DNA from: an uncultured Eubacteriales bacterium
Lineage (GTDB): Bacteria; Bacillota; Clostridia; Oscillospirales; Acutalibacteraceae
Length of the DNA stretch: 64,000 bases
Direction of reading: 5' to 3'
Assembly (NCBI GenBank): GCA_951801675.1
Contig: CATONX010000003.1
Coordinates: 115,535 to 179,534, forward strand
The translations under genes were made by a program, and so were the position numbers. Shown one piece after another: positions 1 to 7,360 of this stretch. How positions within the stretch are numbered: position 1 is the stretch's first letter; each line of letters begins with the position of its first letter. The notes beneath the pieces were generated by a model that ran no database searches, was not told the origin of the DNA, and saw only the letters and a list, made by a program, of their open reading frames with translations.

Positions 1-2
1 CT

Positions 3-305
3 ATCGTGGAAGCCCGCATTGCGGAGCTGGAAGCGACCCTGCGCAACGTAAAAATCCTCGACGAGGACGATCTGACCACCGAGATGATCCACGTGGGATC
101 GAAAATCAAGGTGTTCGATAAGGAGTTTGACGAAGAGGTCAGCTACCAGATCGTCGGCTCTACCGAAGCCGACCCCATGAACGGCCGCATTTCGGACGAG
201 TCCCCGGTGGGCAAGGCGCTGCTGGGCCATAAGGTGGGCGACGTGGTAGATGTAGAGGTTCCCGACGGCGTGGTCACCTTTGAAATTCTGGATATCGCCA
301 AATAA
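3..305 (+). CDS. greA: Transcription elongation factor GreA, C-terminal part (cut by window edge)
   Basis: GreA binds RNA polymerase through its secondary channel and stimulates cleavage of backtracked RNA. Only about the last 100 residues are present. They start inside the N-terminal coiled coil (ARIAELEATLRN) and continue through the C-terminal FKBP-like domain, including the typical ISDESPVGKALLGHKVGD segment. The frame is open to the first base, so the real start lies left of the window, and the GTG at position 6 is internal. An intrinsic terminator follows about 60 bases after the stop, so greA is probably not co-transcribed with lysS. The family call is secure from the C-terminal motif. 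Confidence 0.9.
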   Translation: MVEARIAELEATLRNVKILDEDDLTTEMIHVGSKIKVFDKEFDEEVSYQIVGSTEADPMNGRISDESPVGKALLGHKVGDVVDVEVPDGVVTFEILDIAK

Positions 306-367
306 GGAGTCACAAAAGGATATTCGGTATGAAATAAGGAACATGCCTTTTGCGAAAATTGGTTGAC

Positions 368-414
368 GCGGGCGGGGAGCGGCAGGTTCCACTCCTTCTG
401 CCCGCACTTTTTTT
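368..414 (+). terminator. Intrinsic terminator after greA
   Basis: GCGGGC at 368-373 pairs with GCCCGC at 400-405, with GGAG/CTCC pairing inside. A run of seven T follows. It lies between greA and lysS. Confidence 0.75.
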
Positions 415-468
415 GAGAAAATTTTAGGGCGTGCGGCAGTTGCCGGGAGCGCCCCGGGGGGATTAAAG

Positions 469-1980
469 ATGAGCGAAACAAAGGAAGTAAACCAGTCGCC
501 GGAGCAGGAGACCCAGTCGTTAAGCGAGCTTTTGCAGATCCGGCGGGACAAGCTTAGTGAGCTGCAGGCCCAGGGGAAGGACCCCTTCGCCATCACTACC
601 GCAGAGCAGACCATCCATGCCGCGGACATTGCGGCCCGGTTCGAGGAGCTGGAGAACACCGACTGCGCCATTGCCGGGCGGATGATGACCCGCCGGGACA
701 TGGGCAAGGCAAACTTCATCGACCTGCATGACGCCACCGGCCGCATCCAGGTGTACGTGCGCATGAACGATGTGGGAGAGGAGACCTTCGCAGAGTTCAA
801 GAAATGGGACTTGGGGGACCTCATTGAGGTCAAGGGCTTTATCTTCCGCACCCGCCGGGGAGAAATCTCGGTGCACGCGAAAGAAATCCGGCTTCTTTCC
901 AAGTCGCTTCTGCCGCTGCCGGAGAAGTTCCACGGGCTGAAGGACACCGACACCCGGTACCGCCAGCGGTATCTGGACCTGATTGTCAACCCCGAAGTGA
1001 AGGACACCTTCTTAAAGCGCAGCCGGATCATTTCTTCCATCCGCCGCTACCTGGATTCCCAGGGCTTTGTGGAGGTGGAGACTCCGATTCTCAACGTGAT
1101 CGCTGGCGGCGCCACCGCGCGCCCCTTTGTCACCCATCATAATACCTTGGATCTGGATATGTACCTGCGCATCGCGCCCGAGCTCTATCTCAAAAGGCTC
1201 ATCGTCGGCGGGATGGAACGGGTGTACGAGCTGGGACGCAACTTCCGCAACGAAGGCATGGACGTGCGCCACAACCCGGAGTTTACCATGGTGGAGCTCT
1301 ATGAGGCCTTCACCGATTACCACGGCATGATGGAGCGGGCGGAAAACCTGATCGCAGGAGCCGCCAGGGAAGTGCTGGGCACCACGAAAATCACCTACCA
1401 GGGCGAGGAGATCGATTTGACGCCGCCCTTTGCCCGCATGACGATGATTGACGCGGTCAAGAAGTTCTCCGGGCTTGACTTTGATTCCTTCCGCGGGGAC
1501 GATGCAGCCGCTCGTACAGCGGCCAAGGGCCTTGGCATCGAAGAAATCAAGGACGATATGGCCTGGGGCGACGTGCTCAACCTGGTGTTTGAGGAAAAGG
1601 TGGAAGAGCAGCTGGTGCAGCCCACCTTTATTATCGACTATCCGGTGGAAATTTCGCCGCTCACCAAGCGCAAGCCGGACGCGCCTCATCTCACCGAGCG
1701 GTTCGAGCTGTTTATCGTACGCCGGGAATTCGGCAACGCCTACTCCGAGCTCAACGATCCCATCGACCAGCGTGCCCGGTTCGAGCGGCAGGCCGCTCTG
1801 CGGGAAAAGGGAGACGACGAGGCCCAGATGCTCGACGAGGATTTCCTCACGGCGCTGGAATACGGAATGCCGCCTACAGGCGGCTTAGGAATTGGCATCG
1901 ACCGGCTGGTGATGCTGCTGACCGACAGCTACTCCATCCGCGATGTGCTGCTTTTCCCGACCATGAAGCCCAGGGAATGA
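469..1980 (+). CDS. lysS: Lysyl-tRNA synthetase, class II
   Basis: This enzyme charges tRNA-Lys with lysine in the cytoplasm. The 503 residues match the usual class II length. An N-terminal OB-fold anticodon-binding domain is visible around residues 60-150 ([20 protein letters not shown]). Class II motif 2 lies near residues 258-281 ([14 protein letters not shown]), and motif 3 is near residue 471 ([14 protein letters not shown]). The ATG at 469 follows a G-rich stretch (GGGGGG) by about seven bases. The gene is followed 79 bases later by a membrane protein gene that may be co-transcribed. No T-box is seen upstream. Confidence 0.97.
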   Translation: MSETKEVNQSPEQETQSLSELLQIRRDKLSELQAQGKDPFAITTAEQTIHAADIAARFEELENTDCAIAGRMMTRRDMGKANFIDLHDATGRIQVYVRMNDVGEETFAEFKKWDLGDLIEVKGFIFRTRRGEISVHAKEIRLLSKSLLPLPEKFHGLKDTDTRYRQRYLDLIVNPEVKDTFLKRSRIISSIRRYLDSQGFVEVETPILNVIAGGATARPFVTHHNTLDLDMYLRIAPELYLKRLIVGGMERVYELGRNFRNEGMDVRHNPEFTMVELYEAFTDYHGMMERAENLIAGAAREVLGTTKITYQGEEIDLTPPFARMTMIDAVKKFSGLDFDSFRGDDAAARTAAKGLGIEEIKDDMAWGDVLNLVFEEKVEEQLVQPTFIIDYPVEISPLTKRKPDAPHLTERFELFIVRREFGNAYSELNDPIDQRARFERQAALREKGDDEAQMLDEDFLTALEYGMPPTGGLGIGIDRLVMLLTDSYSIRDVLLFPTMKPRE

Positions 1981-2058
1981 TCCTGGCTTGAAGTGCCTGA
2001 CGGCCGCCGTGCGGTATGGTGCGGCCAGGGAGGGAAACCACATCAAAGGAGGACAAAC

Positions 2059-2850
2059 ATGCCCAGACCAATTCGAGACCCGAAAAACCCCGACGACGGG
2101 CAGGAATTCGAGCCGGAGAACCTGTCCAGAGGAAAGCGGGTAGCCCGGTGGTTTCACGATTATTGGTATTTTTACGGCCCGAAGATCATTGGCGTGGTGG
2201 TGGTGTTGGCCATCGTCACCAGCCTGGTGGTCTATTTCGTAACCCAGGAAAAACCCGATTATTATGTAGGCTTCGTCACGGCCAAAGGGCTGACTGGGGA
2301 TCAATTGAGCACGCTGCAAAGCGCCATGACGGCCTATGCCGAGGATGTTAACGGCGATGGAAAGGTGGTCGTCCAGATTGACGACTATGCGCTGGAATCG
2401 GAGAATCCCAGCCTGCAGCAGGCGTCGGTGGCCCGCTATTCCGCCACCCACATGATGGTGGAAAGCTTCCTGTTTGCCTATGAGGATTCTCAGCTTACAA
2501 AGGTCCTTGAGAGCGATCCGCCTGAGCCGGTTTCCACCATGTTCGACGAGATTGACGGCATCACCCCCTATGACTCGGAGGAGGGCAGCTACCGCTGGCA
2601 GATCAAGGGAAGCGATTTCGGCAATCTGCTGGGGGACATCAGTTTGCCGGACGATTTGTGTTTCATGCTCAGAAAGCTCCCGGAGGATACCAAGGAGCAT
2701 GGGCAGGAAATGTACCGCACCTCGGCGGAATTATTTGAGCGGGTGCGCAGCAACACCCCCACCGAGGCGGGCATCAACCAGCTGGCGCAGAATCCGGAGG
2801 TCCGCGAGCGTCTGGAATCCATGTTTGGTCTTACAGGGACGAAATCCTAA
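2059..2850 (+). CDS. Membrane-anchored protein of unknown function
   Basis: I do not recognise this 263-residue protein. It has a hydrophilic N-terminus rich in charged residues (1-30), an aromatic patch (WFHDYWYFYGPK) and one membrane segment at about 42-61. The rest is a large, acidic, presumably extracytoplasmic domain. The ATG at 2059 is preferred over an upstream in-frame start at 1993 because AAAGGAGG lies eight bases before it. The order after lysS, and 34 bases before the GH112 gene, suggests it could share a transcript with either. The topology N-in/C-out is inferred from the charges. Nothing in the sequence gives a substrate or partner. Confidence 0.8.
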   Translation: MPRPIRDPKNPDDGQEFEPENLSRGKRVARWFHDYWYFYGPKIIGVVVVLAIVTSLVVYFVTQEKPDYYVGFVTAKGLTGDQLSTLQSAMTAYAEDVNGDGKVVVQIDDYALESENPSLQQASVARYSATHMMVESFLFAYEDSQLTKVLESDPPEPVSTMFDEIDGITPYDSEEGSYRWQIKGSDFGNLLGDISLPDDLCFMLRKLPEDTKEHGQEMYRTSAELFERVRSNTPTEAGINQLAQNPEVRERLESMFGLTGTKS

Positions 2851-2884
2851 TCCAATCGAGTATCATTTGGAGGAACGGTGCGAT

Positions 2885-5077
2885 ATGGGTATGCAACATA
2901 CGTTAAAGCAGGGCGGCTTTACGCTGCCGGGAGAAGCGGGCTATGAAGAGCTGACGCTTCAAATGGCTAAAAAGTGGGGCGCTGACGTCATCCGCGACAG
3001 CGACGGTACTCAGCTTTCCGACGAGATCATCAACGCAGGTTACGACATCTATTCCACCATCTGCCTGATCCGGTCGGACAATGCGTGGGCAAAGCAAAAT
3101 ATGGACAAGCTCCAGCAGAACTTCCTTATGAGCGAGCCGGTCTACGCGAAGGGCGATACCGTGACCATCGAGCCGCTTAAAGGGTATTTCACCCAGCAGT
3201 TCGCGGTCAACTGGAAGGATGAGCCCAAGGAGTTCTGGCAGGTGTTCGACCGCACCGCCGGTACGGAGGTTCCCGCCGGGGACTGGGACTATGACGAGCA
3301 GACCGAGACCGTCACGGTCCGCGGCTGCGTCCCCTATCACAAGTACACGGTCAATTTCCTCGCCATCCGTCTGTGGGAGGAAATCTCCATGTACAACCAC
3401 ATCACCAACGACTGGGGCGACAAGGAGCATCTCATGGCGGTGGAACCCCGCCATCCTGAGACCCAGGCGCAGATTCTCAAATGGCTCGAGCAGTGGTGCA
3501 AGGACCATCCCATGACCAACGTGGTCCGTTTCACCTCCATGTTCTATAACTTCACCTGGATTTGGACCGACCATGAAAAGCGCCGGGACGATTTTACCGA
3601 CTGGGGTTCGTATGATTTTACCGTCAACCCCATCGCCCTGCGGGAATTCGAAAAGGCCAAGGGTTATAAGATGACCTCGGAGGACTTTATCAACCGCGAC
3701 CTTCATAATGCCACCCACAATGCGCCGGGCAGAAAGTATCGGGACTGGATGGATTTCGTCAACCAGTTTGTAGTGGAGTTCGGCAAGAAATGCGTGGACA
3801 TCGTCCACCGCTACGGCAAGAAAGCCTACGTGTTCTATGACGACAGCTGGGTGGGCGTGGAGCCCTACGGCGAGCGGTTCAAGGAATTCGGGTTTGACGG
3901 CCTGATCAAGTGCGTCTTCAACGGCTTTGAAGCCCGCCTGTGCGCCGGCGTCGAGGACGTGCAGGTGCACGAGCTGCGTCTGCACCCGTACCTGTTCCCC
4001 ACCGGCCTGGGCGGTGCCCCCACCTTCATGGAGGGCGGCAACCCCACCCTGGACGCGAAACGTTACTGGGGCAATGTCCGCCGGGCCATCCTGCGCGCGC
4101 CCATTGACCGCATCGGCCTGGGCGGCTATCTGTCCCTAACCCAGAAGTTCCCGGATTTTCAGGATTACATCGCCCAGGTGGCGGACGAGTTTCGGCTCTT
4201 AAAGTCCTTCCATCAGGGAGGCAAGCCCTATTGCCTGCCGGTGAAGGTGGCGGTGCTCACCTCCTGGGGCAAGCTTCGTTCCTGGAGCTGCTCGGGCCAT
4301 TACCACGAGCACCCGGAGCTGGATTTGATTAACCTCATCGAGGCCCTGTCCGGCCTGCCCATTGACGTGGCGTTTTTAAGTCTCGACGAAGTGCGTGAAA
4401 AAGGCGTGCCCGCGGGCGTGGACGTGCTCCTCAACGCCGGCCGGCTCAACACCGCCTGGAGCGGCGGCGAGGCCTGGAAGGACGCGAAGCTTTTAGAGGA
4501 AATCAACCGCTTTGTGGCAAACGGCGGCGGCTTTATCGGCGTCAACGAACCGGCGGCCCAGGACTTCAGCACCCAGTTCATCCAAGTGGCGGACGTGCTT
4601 GGCGTGGACCTGGACCTGGGTACCCGCATCTGCCACGGCCGGTACCAGTATGAGGTGGAAAAGAGCCATTATATTACCGCGGACACCGCGGCGGCCGATT
4701 CCATCCTCGGCAAGGACGGGGTGTATCTCTTGAACGACCAGGTGCAGGTGCTCTTAGAGAAAGAGGGAGCGCCCGCTCTCACGGCCAACCAGTTCGGCAA
4801 GGGCCGGGGCGTCTACATGGCCGGCTTCCGGTACAGCCTGGAGAGCGCCCGGCTGCTCATGCGGGCCATCTGCTGGGCGGCGGGCAAGGAGGACGCGGCG
4901 GACACCTTTGTGTGCGACAACCTCTATACCGAGTGCGCCTACTATCCCGATACCAAGAACCTGGTTATCATCAACAACGCTGAGGAACCCCAGGACTGCG
5001 CGGTAAAAACGCCTTCCGGGGACGTAGTGAAGGCCCAGCTTCCGGCGTTCGAAATCAAGATTGTGTCTTTGGCATAA
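2885..5077 (+). CDS. lnpA: 1,3-beta-galactosyl-N-acetylhexosamine phosphorylase (GH112)
   Basis: The enzyme phosphorolyses lacto-N-biose or galacto-N-biose from milk and mucin glycans to galactose 1-phosphate and GlcNAc or GalNAc in the cytoplasm. The 730 residues fit the family length. The start (LPGEAGYEELT, then GADVIRDSDGTQLS) is typical. The YDDSW motif at D319-D320 is expected to hold the catalytic acid, by analogy with bifidobacterial enzymes. A central Rossmann-like glutamine-amidotransferase-type fold (around 440-600) and a C-terminal beta domain follow. The start is the ATG 11 bases after GGAGG. An in-frame extension back to 2474 only shadows the previous gene. No transporter, nahK or galT sits next to it, so the product is probably fed into the pathway by genes elsewhere. 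Confidence 0.93.
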   Translation: MGMQHTLKQGGFTLPGEAGYEELTLQMAKKWGADVIRDSDGTQLSDEIINAGYDIYSTICLIRSDNAWAKQNMDKLQQNFLMSEPVYAKGDTVTIEPLKGYFTQQFAVNWKDEPKEFWQVFDRTAGTEVPAGDWDYDEQTETVTVRGCVPYHKYTVNFLAIRLWEEISMYNHITNDWGDKEHLMAVEPRHPETQAQILKWLEQWCKDHPMTNVVRFTSMFYNFTWIWTDHEKRRDDFTDWGSYDFTVNPIALREFEKAKGYKMTSEDFINRDLHNATHNAPGRKYRDWMDFVNQFVVEFGKKCVDIVHRYGKKAYVFYDDSWVGVEPYGERFKEFGFDGLIKCVFNGFEARLCAGVEDVQVHELRLHPYLFPTGLGGAPTFMEGGNPTLDAKRYWGNVRRAILRAPIDRIGLGGYLSLTQKFPDFQDYIAQVADEFRLLKSFHQGGKPYCLPVKVAVLTSWGKLRSWSCSGHYHEHPELDLINLIEALSGLPIDVAFLSLDEVREKGVPAGVDVLLNAGRLNTAWSGGEAWKDAKLLEEINRFVANGGGFIGVNEPAAQDFSTQFIQVADVLGVDLDLGTRICHGRYQYEVEKSHYITADTAAADSILGKDGVYLLNDQVQVLLEKEGAPALTANQFGKGRGVYMAGFRYSLESARLLMRAICWAAGKEDAADTFVCDNLYTECAYYPDTKNLVIINNAEEPQDCAVKTPSGDVVKAQLPAFEIKIVSLA

Positions 5078-5090
5078 GAATACGTGCAAA

Positions 5091-5127
5091 AGCGGGGCAG
5101 GAGATGTTCTCCTGCCCCGCTTTTTTT
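5091..5127 (+). terminator. Intrinsic terminator after the GH112 gene
   Basis: AGCGGGGCAGGAGA pairs with TCTCCTGCCCCGCT around a short loop, followed by seven T. The hairpin begins about 14 bases after the stop codon. Confidence 0.9.
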
Positions 5128-5162
5128 GTTTTTCTATCCTTGGAATTGGATAGAGCGCGAGT

Positions 5163-5220
5163 GATTGTGAAATATATTCACTCAGCCACAGACGATTGAT
5201 TGTGAATTGTATTCACATAC
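5163..5220. promoter_or_regulatory. Two tandem palindromes, candidate operator pair
   Basis: The sequence GATTGTGAA starts at 5163 and again at 5198, 35 bases apart. Each copy is the left half of a palindrome: GTGAA-atata-TTCAC in the first and TGTGAAT-tgt-ATTCACA in the second. The spacing of roughly 3.3 helical turns and the symmetry suggest a DNA-binding protein. The nearest regulator gene is the Xre gene at 5429, but the sites are about 200 bases from its start. Confidence 0.4.
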
Positions 5221-5266
5221 CCGGTTTTGCTGCAGTCGGCCCTTTCCGTTCGATTCCTACCCGATT

Positions 5267-5308
5267 TCGTGTTCATTTCTTTTGCGTCGCCAAAAGAAAT
5301 GAACACGA
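5267..5308. repeat. Perfect 18-bp inverted repeat with 6-base loop
   Basis: The arm at 5267-5284 (TCGTGTTCATTTCTTTTG) is exactly complementary to 5291-5308, with loop CGTCGC. There is no T-run on either side, so it is not a standard terminator. It lies in the 350-base gap between the GH112 gene and the Xre gene, which otherwise holds only the two palindromes upstream of it and the -10 region at 5399. Confidence 0.7.
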
Positions 5309-5366
5309 TGTCAGGTAAAAAACGGACGGCAGATTCCGACGAATTGGAAGCATGAAAAATCTAGGG

Positions 5367-5404
5367 TTATTCTCCCTAATAAGCTACGAATAATTTGTTA
5401 TAAT
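5367..5404 (+). promoter_or_regulatory. Putative promoter and auto-operator of the small Xre gene
   Basis: TATAAT at 5399-5404 lies 24 bases before the Xre start codon. Upstream is TTATT-ctccct-AATAA (about 5367-5383), a short inverted repeat that shares TATTC and CCTAATAA with a site upstream of the other Xre gene near 43065. No good -35 is visible, which would fit a regulated promoter. Confidence 0.4.
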
Positions 5405-5428
5405 TAAGGCCATGGAGGAGGAATTGAG

Positions 5429-5662
5429 ATGAGCCGCTACCGTATCCTTCGAAAGCGCAATCGACTTTTACAGATTCAAATTACATTGGAAACGGGCATC
5501 GATCAAAGCGTTTACTCGAGAATCGAACGCGGATGCCGGGAGGCGTCTCTTTCTCAATGCAAAGAGCTTGCCAAGCTCTTTGGAACCAGCATGGATTACC
5601 TGGCCGAGCTGACCGACGAAGAAAAGCCCTATCCCAGAAGCCAAAAAGAAACCCGCAGCTGA
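5429..5662 (+). CDS. Small Xre-family DNA-binding protein
   Basis: The 77 residues form little more than one Cro/C1-type helix-turn-helix domain. The segment around LETGIDQSVYSRIERGCREA is the recognition helix region, followed by LAKLFGTSMDYLAELTDEE, the usual fourth and fifth helices. GGAGGAGG precedes the ATG by about eight bases. The gene stands alone between a long gap with palindromes and the oppositely oriented rnmV gene. Its stop codon lies inside a hairpin shared with the end of rnmV. It probably binds DNA as a dimer and may repress itself. The target genes cannot be told from the sequence. Confidence 0.85.
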   Translation: MSRYRILRKRNRLLQIQITLETGIDQSVYSRIERGCREASLSQCKELAKLFGTSMDYLAELTDEEKPYPRSQKETRS

Positions 5663-5692
5663 ATCAGCCGTTTGATTCATCTGCGGGTTTCT
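5647..5692. terminator. Bidirectional terminator between the Xre gene and rnmV
   Basis: AGAAACCCGCAG (5647-5658) pairs with CTGCGGGTTTCT (5681-5692), with TGAATCA/TGATTCA pairing inside. The hairpin overlaps both stop codons, so it serves two convergent genes. Confidence 0.75.
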
Positions 5693-6291
5693 TCTGTGAT
5701 AAGCGCCGCCACCGCCGCCCGGTATTCCTCCTTGGTGCAAACGGTGTTGAGCACCTGTAATAGCGCCCCGGAAGACAGATGCTCCGGCAGGTCCAGCGCC
5801 TTGAGCAAAAGCCCCCTGCGGCACTTGCTGTCCGCCCGGCCGGTGATACCGTCCTCATATAAGTCCGCCGGGGTGATCGGCTCGCCCCGCGTCCGCGGCG
5901 CTTCTTCCATTTCCTCAAAGGTGGCCCCCGCCCTTTTGAGCGCGTCGAGAATCACCTGCTTGGGAACCCCTTCCACCCCCAGCTTCCCTTCCTTGGAGGG
6001 CTGCGCCTTGCGGCTTTCCTTGCCGAACAGGTCGGGGATATACGCGTGCTTGACGTACCTCGTTGGGATGGAACCGCCCAAATACCGGCGGATGACGAAG
6101 CCCGCCCCGTCGCTGTCGGTGAGGATGAGAAGGCCCCGGGTTTCGGCCAGCCGGCGAAAGAGCTTGAGCCGGTCCTTATTCTTGAATATGGCAAACCCGT
6201 CCGTTTCCAGAATCAGCCCGTCGATCAGGGAGGAAAGCTTGATCTTGTCGTACTTGCCTTCCACGATCACCGCTTCCTTGATCCGAATCAA
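5677..6291 (-). CDS. rnmV: Ribonuclease M5
   Basis: RNase M5 finishes the ends of 5S rRNA precursor in Firmicutes. The 204 residues begin with a TOPRIM domain: IKEAVIVEGKYDKIKL carries the catalytic Glu, and ILTDSDGAGFVIRR carries the DxD metal-binding pair. The C-terminal half is helical. The start is TTG, supported by AAGGAGG ten bases upstream and by the conserved N-terminus. It is the last gene of a leftward run alaS-hinT-PRTase-comEC-holA-rnmV with short gaps, 19 bases behind holA. The usual rnmV-ksgA pairing is not present here. Confidence 0.92.
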   Translation of the reverse strand: MIRIKEAVIVEGKYDKIKLSSLIDGLILETDGFAIFKNKDRLKLFRRLAETRGLLILTDSDGAGFVIRRYLGGSIPTRYVKHAYIPDLFGKESRKAQPSKEGKLGVEGVPKQVILDALKRAGATFEEMEEAPRTRGEPITPADLYEDGITGRADSKCRRGLLLKALDLPEHLSSGALLQVLNTVCTKEEYRAAVAALITEETRR

Positions 6292-6310
6292 TTGCCCGAA
6301 CCCTCCTTCT

Positions 6311-7342
6311 CTATACCGCCAGCAGCCCGGCCACCGTCTGCTCGAGAATCACCCGCCGGTCGGTTCTCGACCCTTTGAGCATCCGGTCGGCCTTGCTGAG
6401 CAGCTCCAGCGCCGCCCGCAGGCGGGACAGGTCCAAAGACGCGCAGTCTCTCGCCGCGTTTCGCAGGCGGAACTCTTTGCCTCGGTAATCAAAGCAGGTC
6501 TTGAGCGCCTCCGCCGGTTCCCCGCCCATGCCCGCGACCTTTGCCCGGTATAAGTCCGCATAGGTCGAGCACAGCGCCGCCAGCAGCATCACCGGCTCCT
6601 CCCGGTTGGCAAACAGCGTATCCAGCAGGGAAAACGCCTTGTCCGCCTCCTTGCGGGTGATGGCCCGCACCAGGTCGAACGCGCCCGCGTCCAGGGTAGG
6701 GGTAGCCACCGCCTTGATCTGTTCCCTGGTGATCTCTCCGCTCCCCGCAAAAGCGCACACCTTTTCCAGCTCGTGGAACAGCGTCTGCATGTCGCTGCCG
6801 CAGAGGGTCACCAGATAGCTTGCGTTGTGGGGGCTCAGGGTGCAGCCCAGCTTTGCCGCCGCCGCGCACAGGGTTTTCCCCAAGGACGCCGCATCCCGCC
6901 GTCCTAACTCCACCGAACAGCCCACCGCGTCGATTTTTTTCACAAAGGTCTTCCATTTCGAGGACCGTTTCAGATTGGCCTCCACCGCGTCCAGCCGAAA
7001 GATCAGCACACAGGTGTCCGGCGGGTCCTTGAGAAGCTCGGTCATTTTGGCCGACTCGGCGGCGTTTACGCTTTCCGCGTCGAAATCCCGCACGATCACG
7101 CAGCGTTTCTCGGCCATCACCGGCAGCATCTCCACCGCGTCCGCGATTTCGTCCACCGACGAGTCCTTCCACTCGAACTGCATCCGGTTAAAGTCGTCCA
7201 TCCCGGCGCCCACCGCCTTGTCGGCCAGCTGCCTGCAGTAGAGCTTTTTGAGGTAGTCCTCCGCCCCGTGCAAAAGATACACTCGCGCCAGGTCTCCTGT
7301 TTTGATATGCTTTTTTAGTTCCAATTCATTGATGGCCGGCAT
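6311..7342 (-). CDS. holA: DNA polymerase III subunit delta
   Basis: The delta subunit opens the sliding clamp as part of the clamp-loader complex. The 343 residues match the family. An N-terminal AAA+-like region (RVYLLHGAEDYLKK, ADAVEMLPVMAEKRCVIVRDF) is followed by the helical collar domain that ends in the typical LLSKADRMLKGSRTDRRVILE segment. It lies directly downstream of comEC, an order that is very common in Firmicutes, and shares the leftward transcript with rnmV. AAAGGACAG precedes the ATG. Confidence 0.93.
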   Translation of the reverse strand: MPAINELELKKHIKTGDLARVYLLHGAEDYLKKLYCRQLADKAVGAGMDDFNRMQFEWKDSSVDEIADAVEMLPVMAEKRCVIVRDFDAESVNAAESAKMTELLKDPPDTCVLIFRLDAVEANLKRSSKWKTFVKKIDAVGCSVELGRRDAASLGKTLCAAAAKLGCTLSPHNASYLVTLCGSDMQTLFHELEKVCAFAGSGEITREQIKAVATPTLDAGAFDLVRAITRKEADKAFSLLDTLFANREEPVMLLAALCSTYADLYRAKVAGMGGEPAEALKTCFDYRGKEFRLRNAARDCASLDLSRLRAALELLSKADRMLKGSRTDRRVILEQTVAGLLAV

Positions 7343-7360
7343 GATCTGTCCTTTCTTCGT

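Noticed and set aside
2474..2884. In-frame N-terminal extension of the GH112 gene
   Set aside because: It overlaps the membrane-protein gene in another frame, reads Arg/Ser-rich shadow sequence, and the GH112 family starts at the ATG at 2885 behind GGAGG.
5240..5262. tRNA-like T-loop sequence GTTCGATTCC
   Set aside because: The flanking bases do not pair as a T stem, and no acceptor, D or anticodon arm could be built around it.
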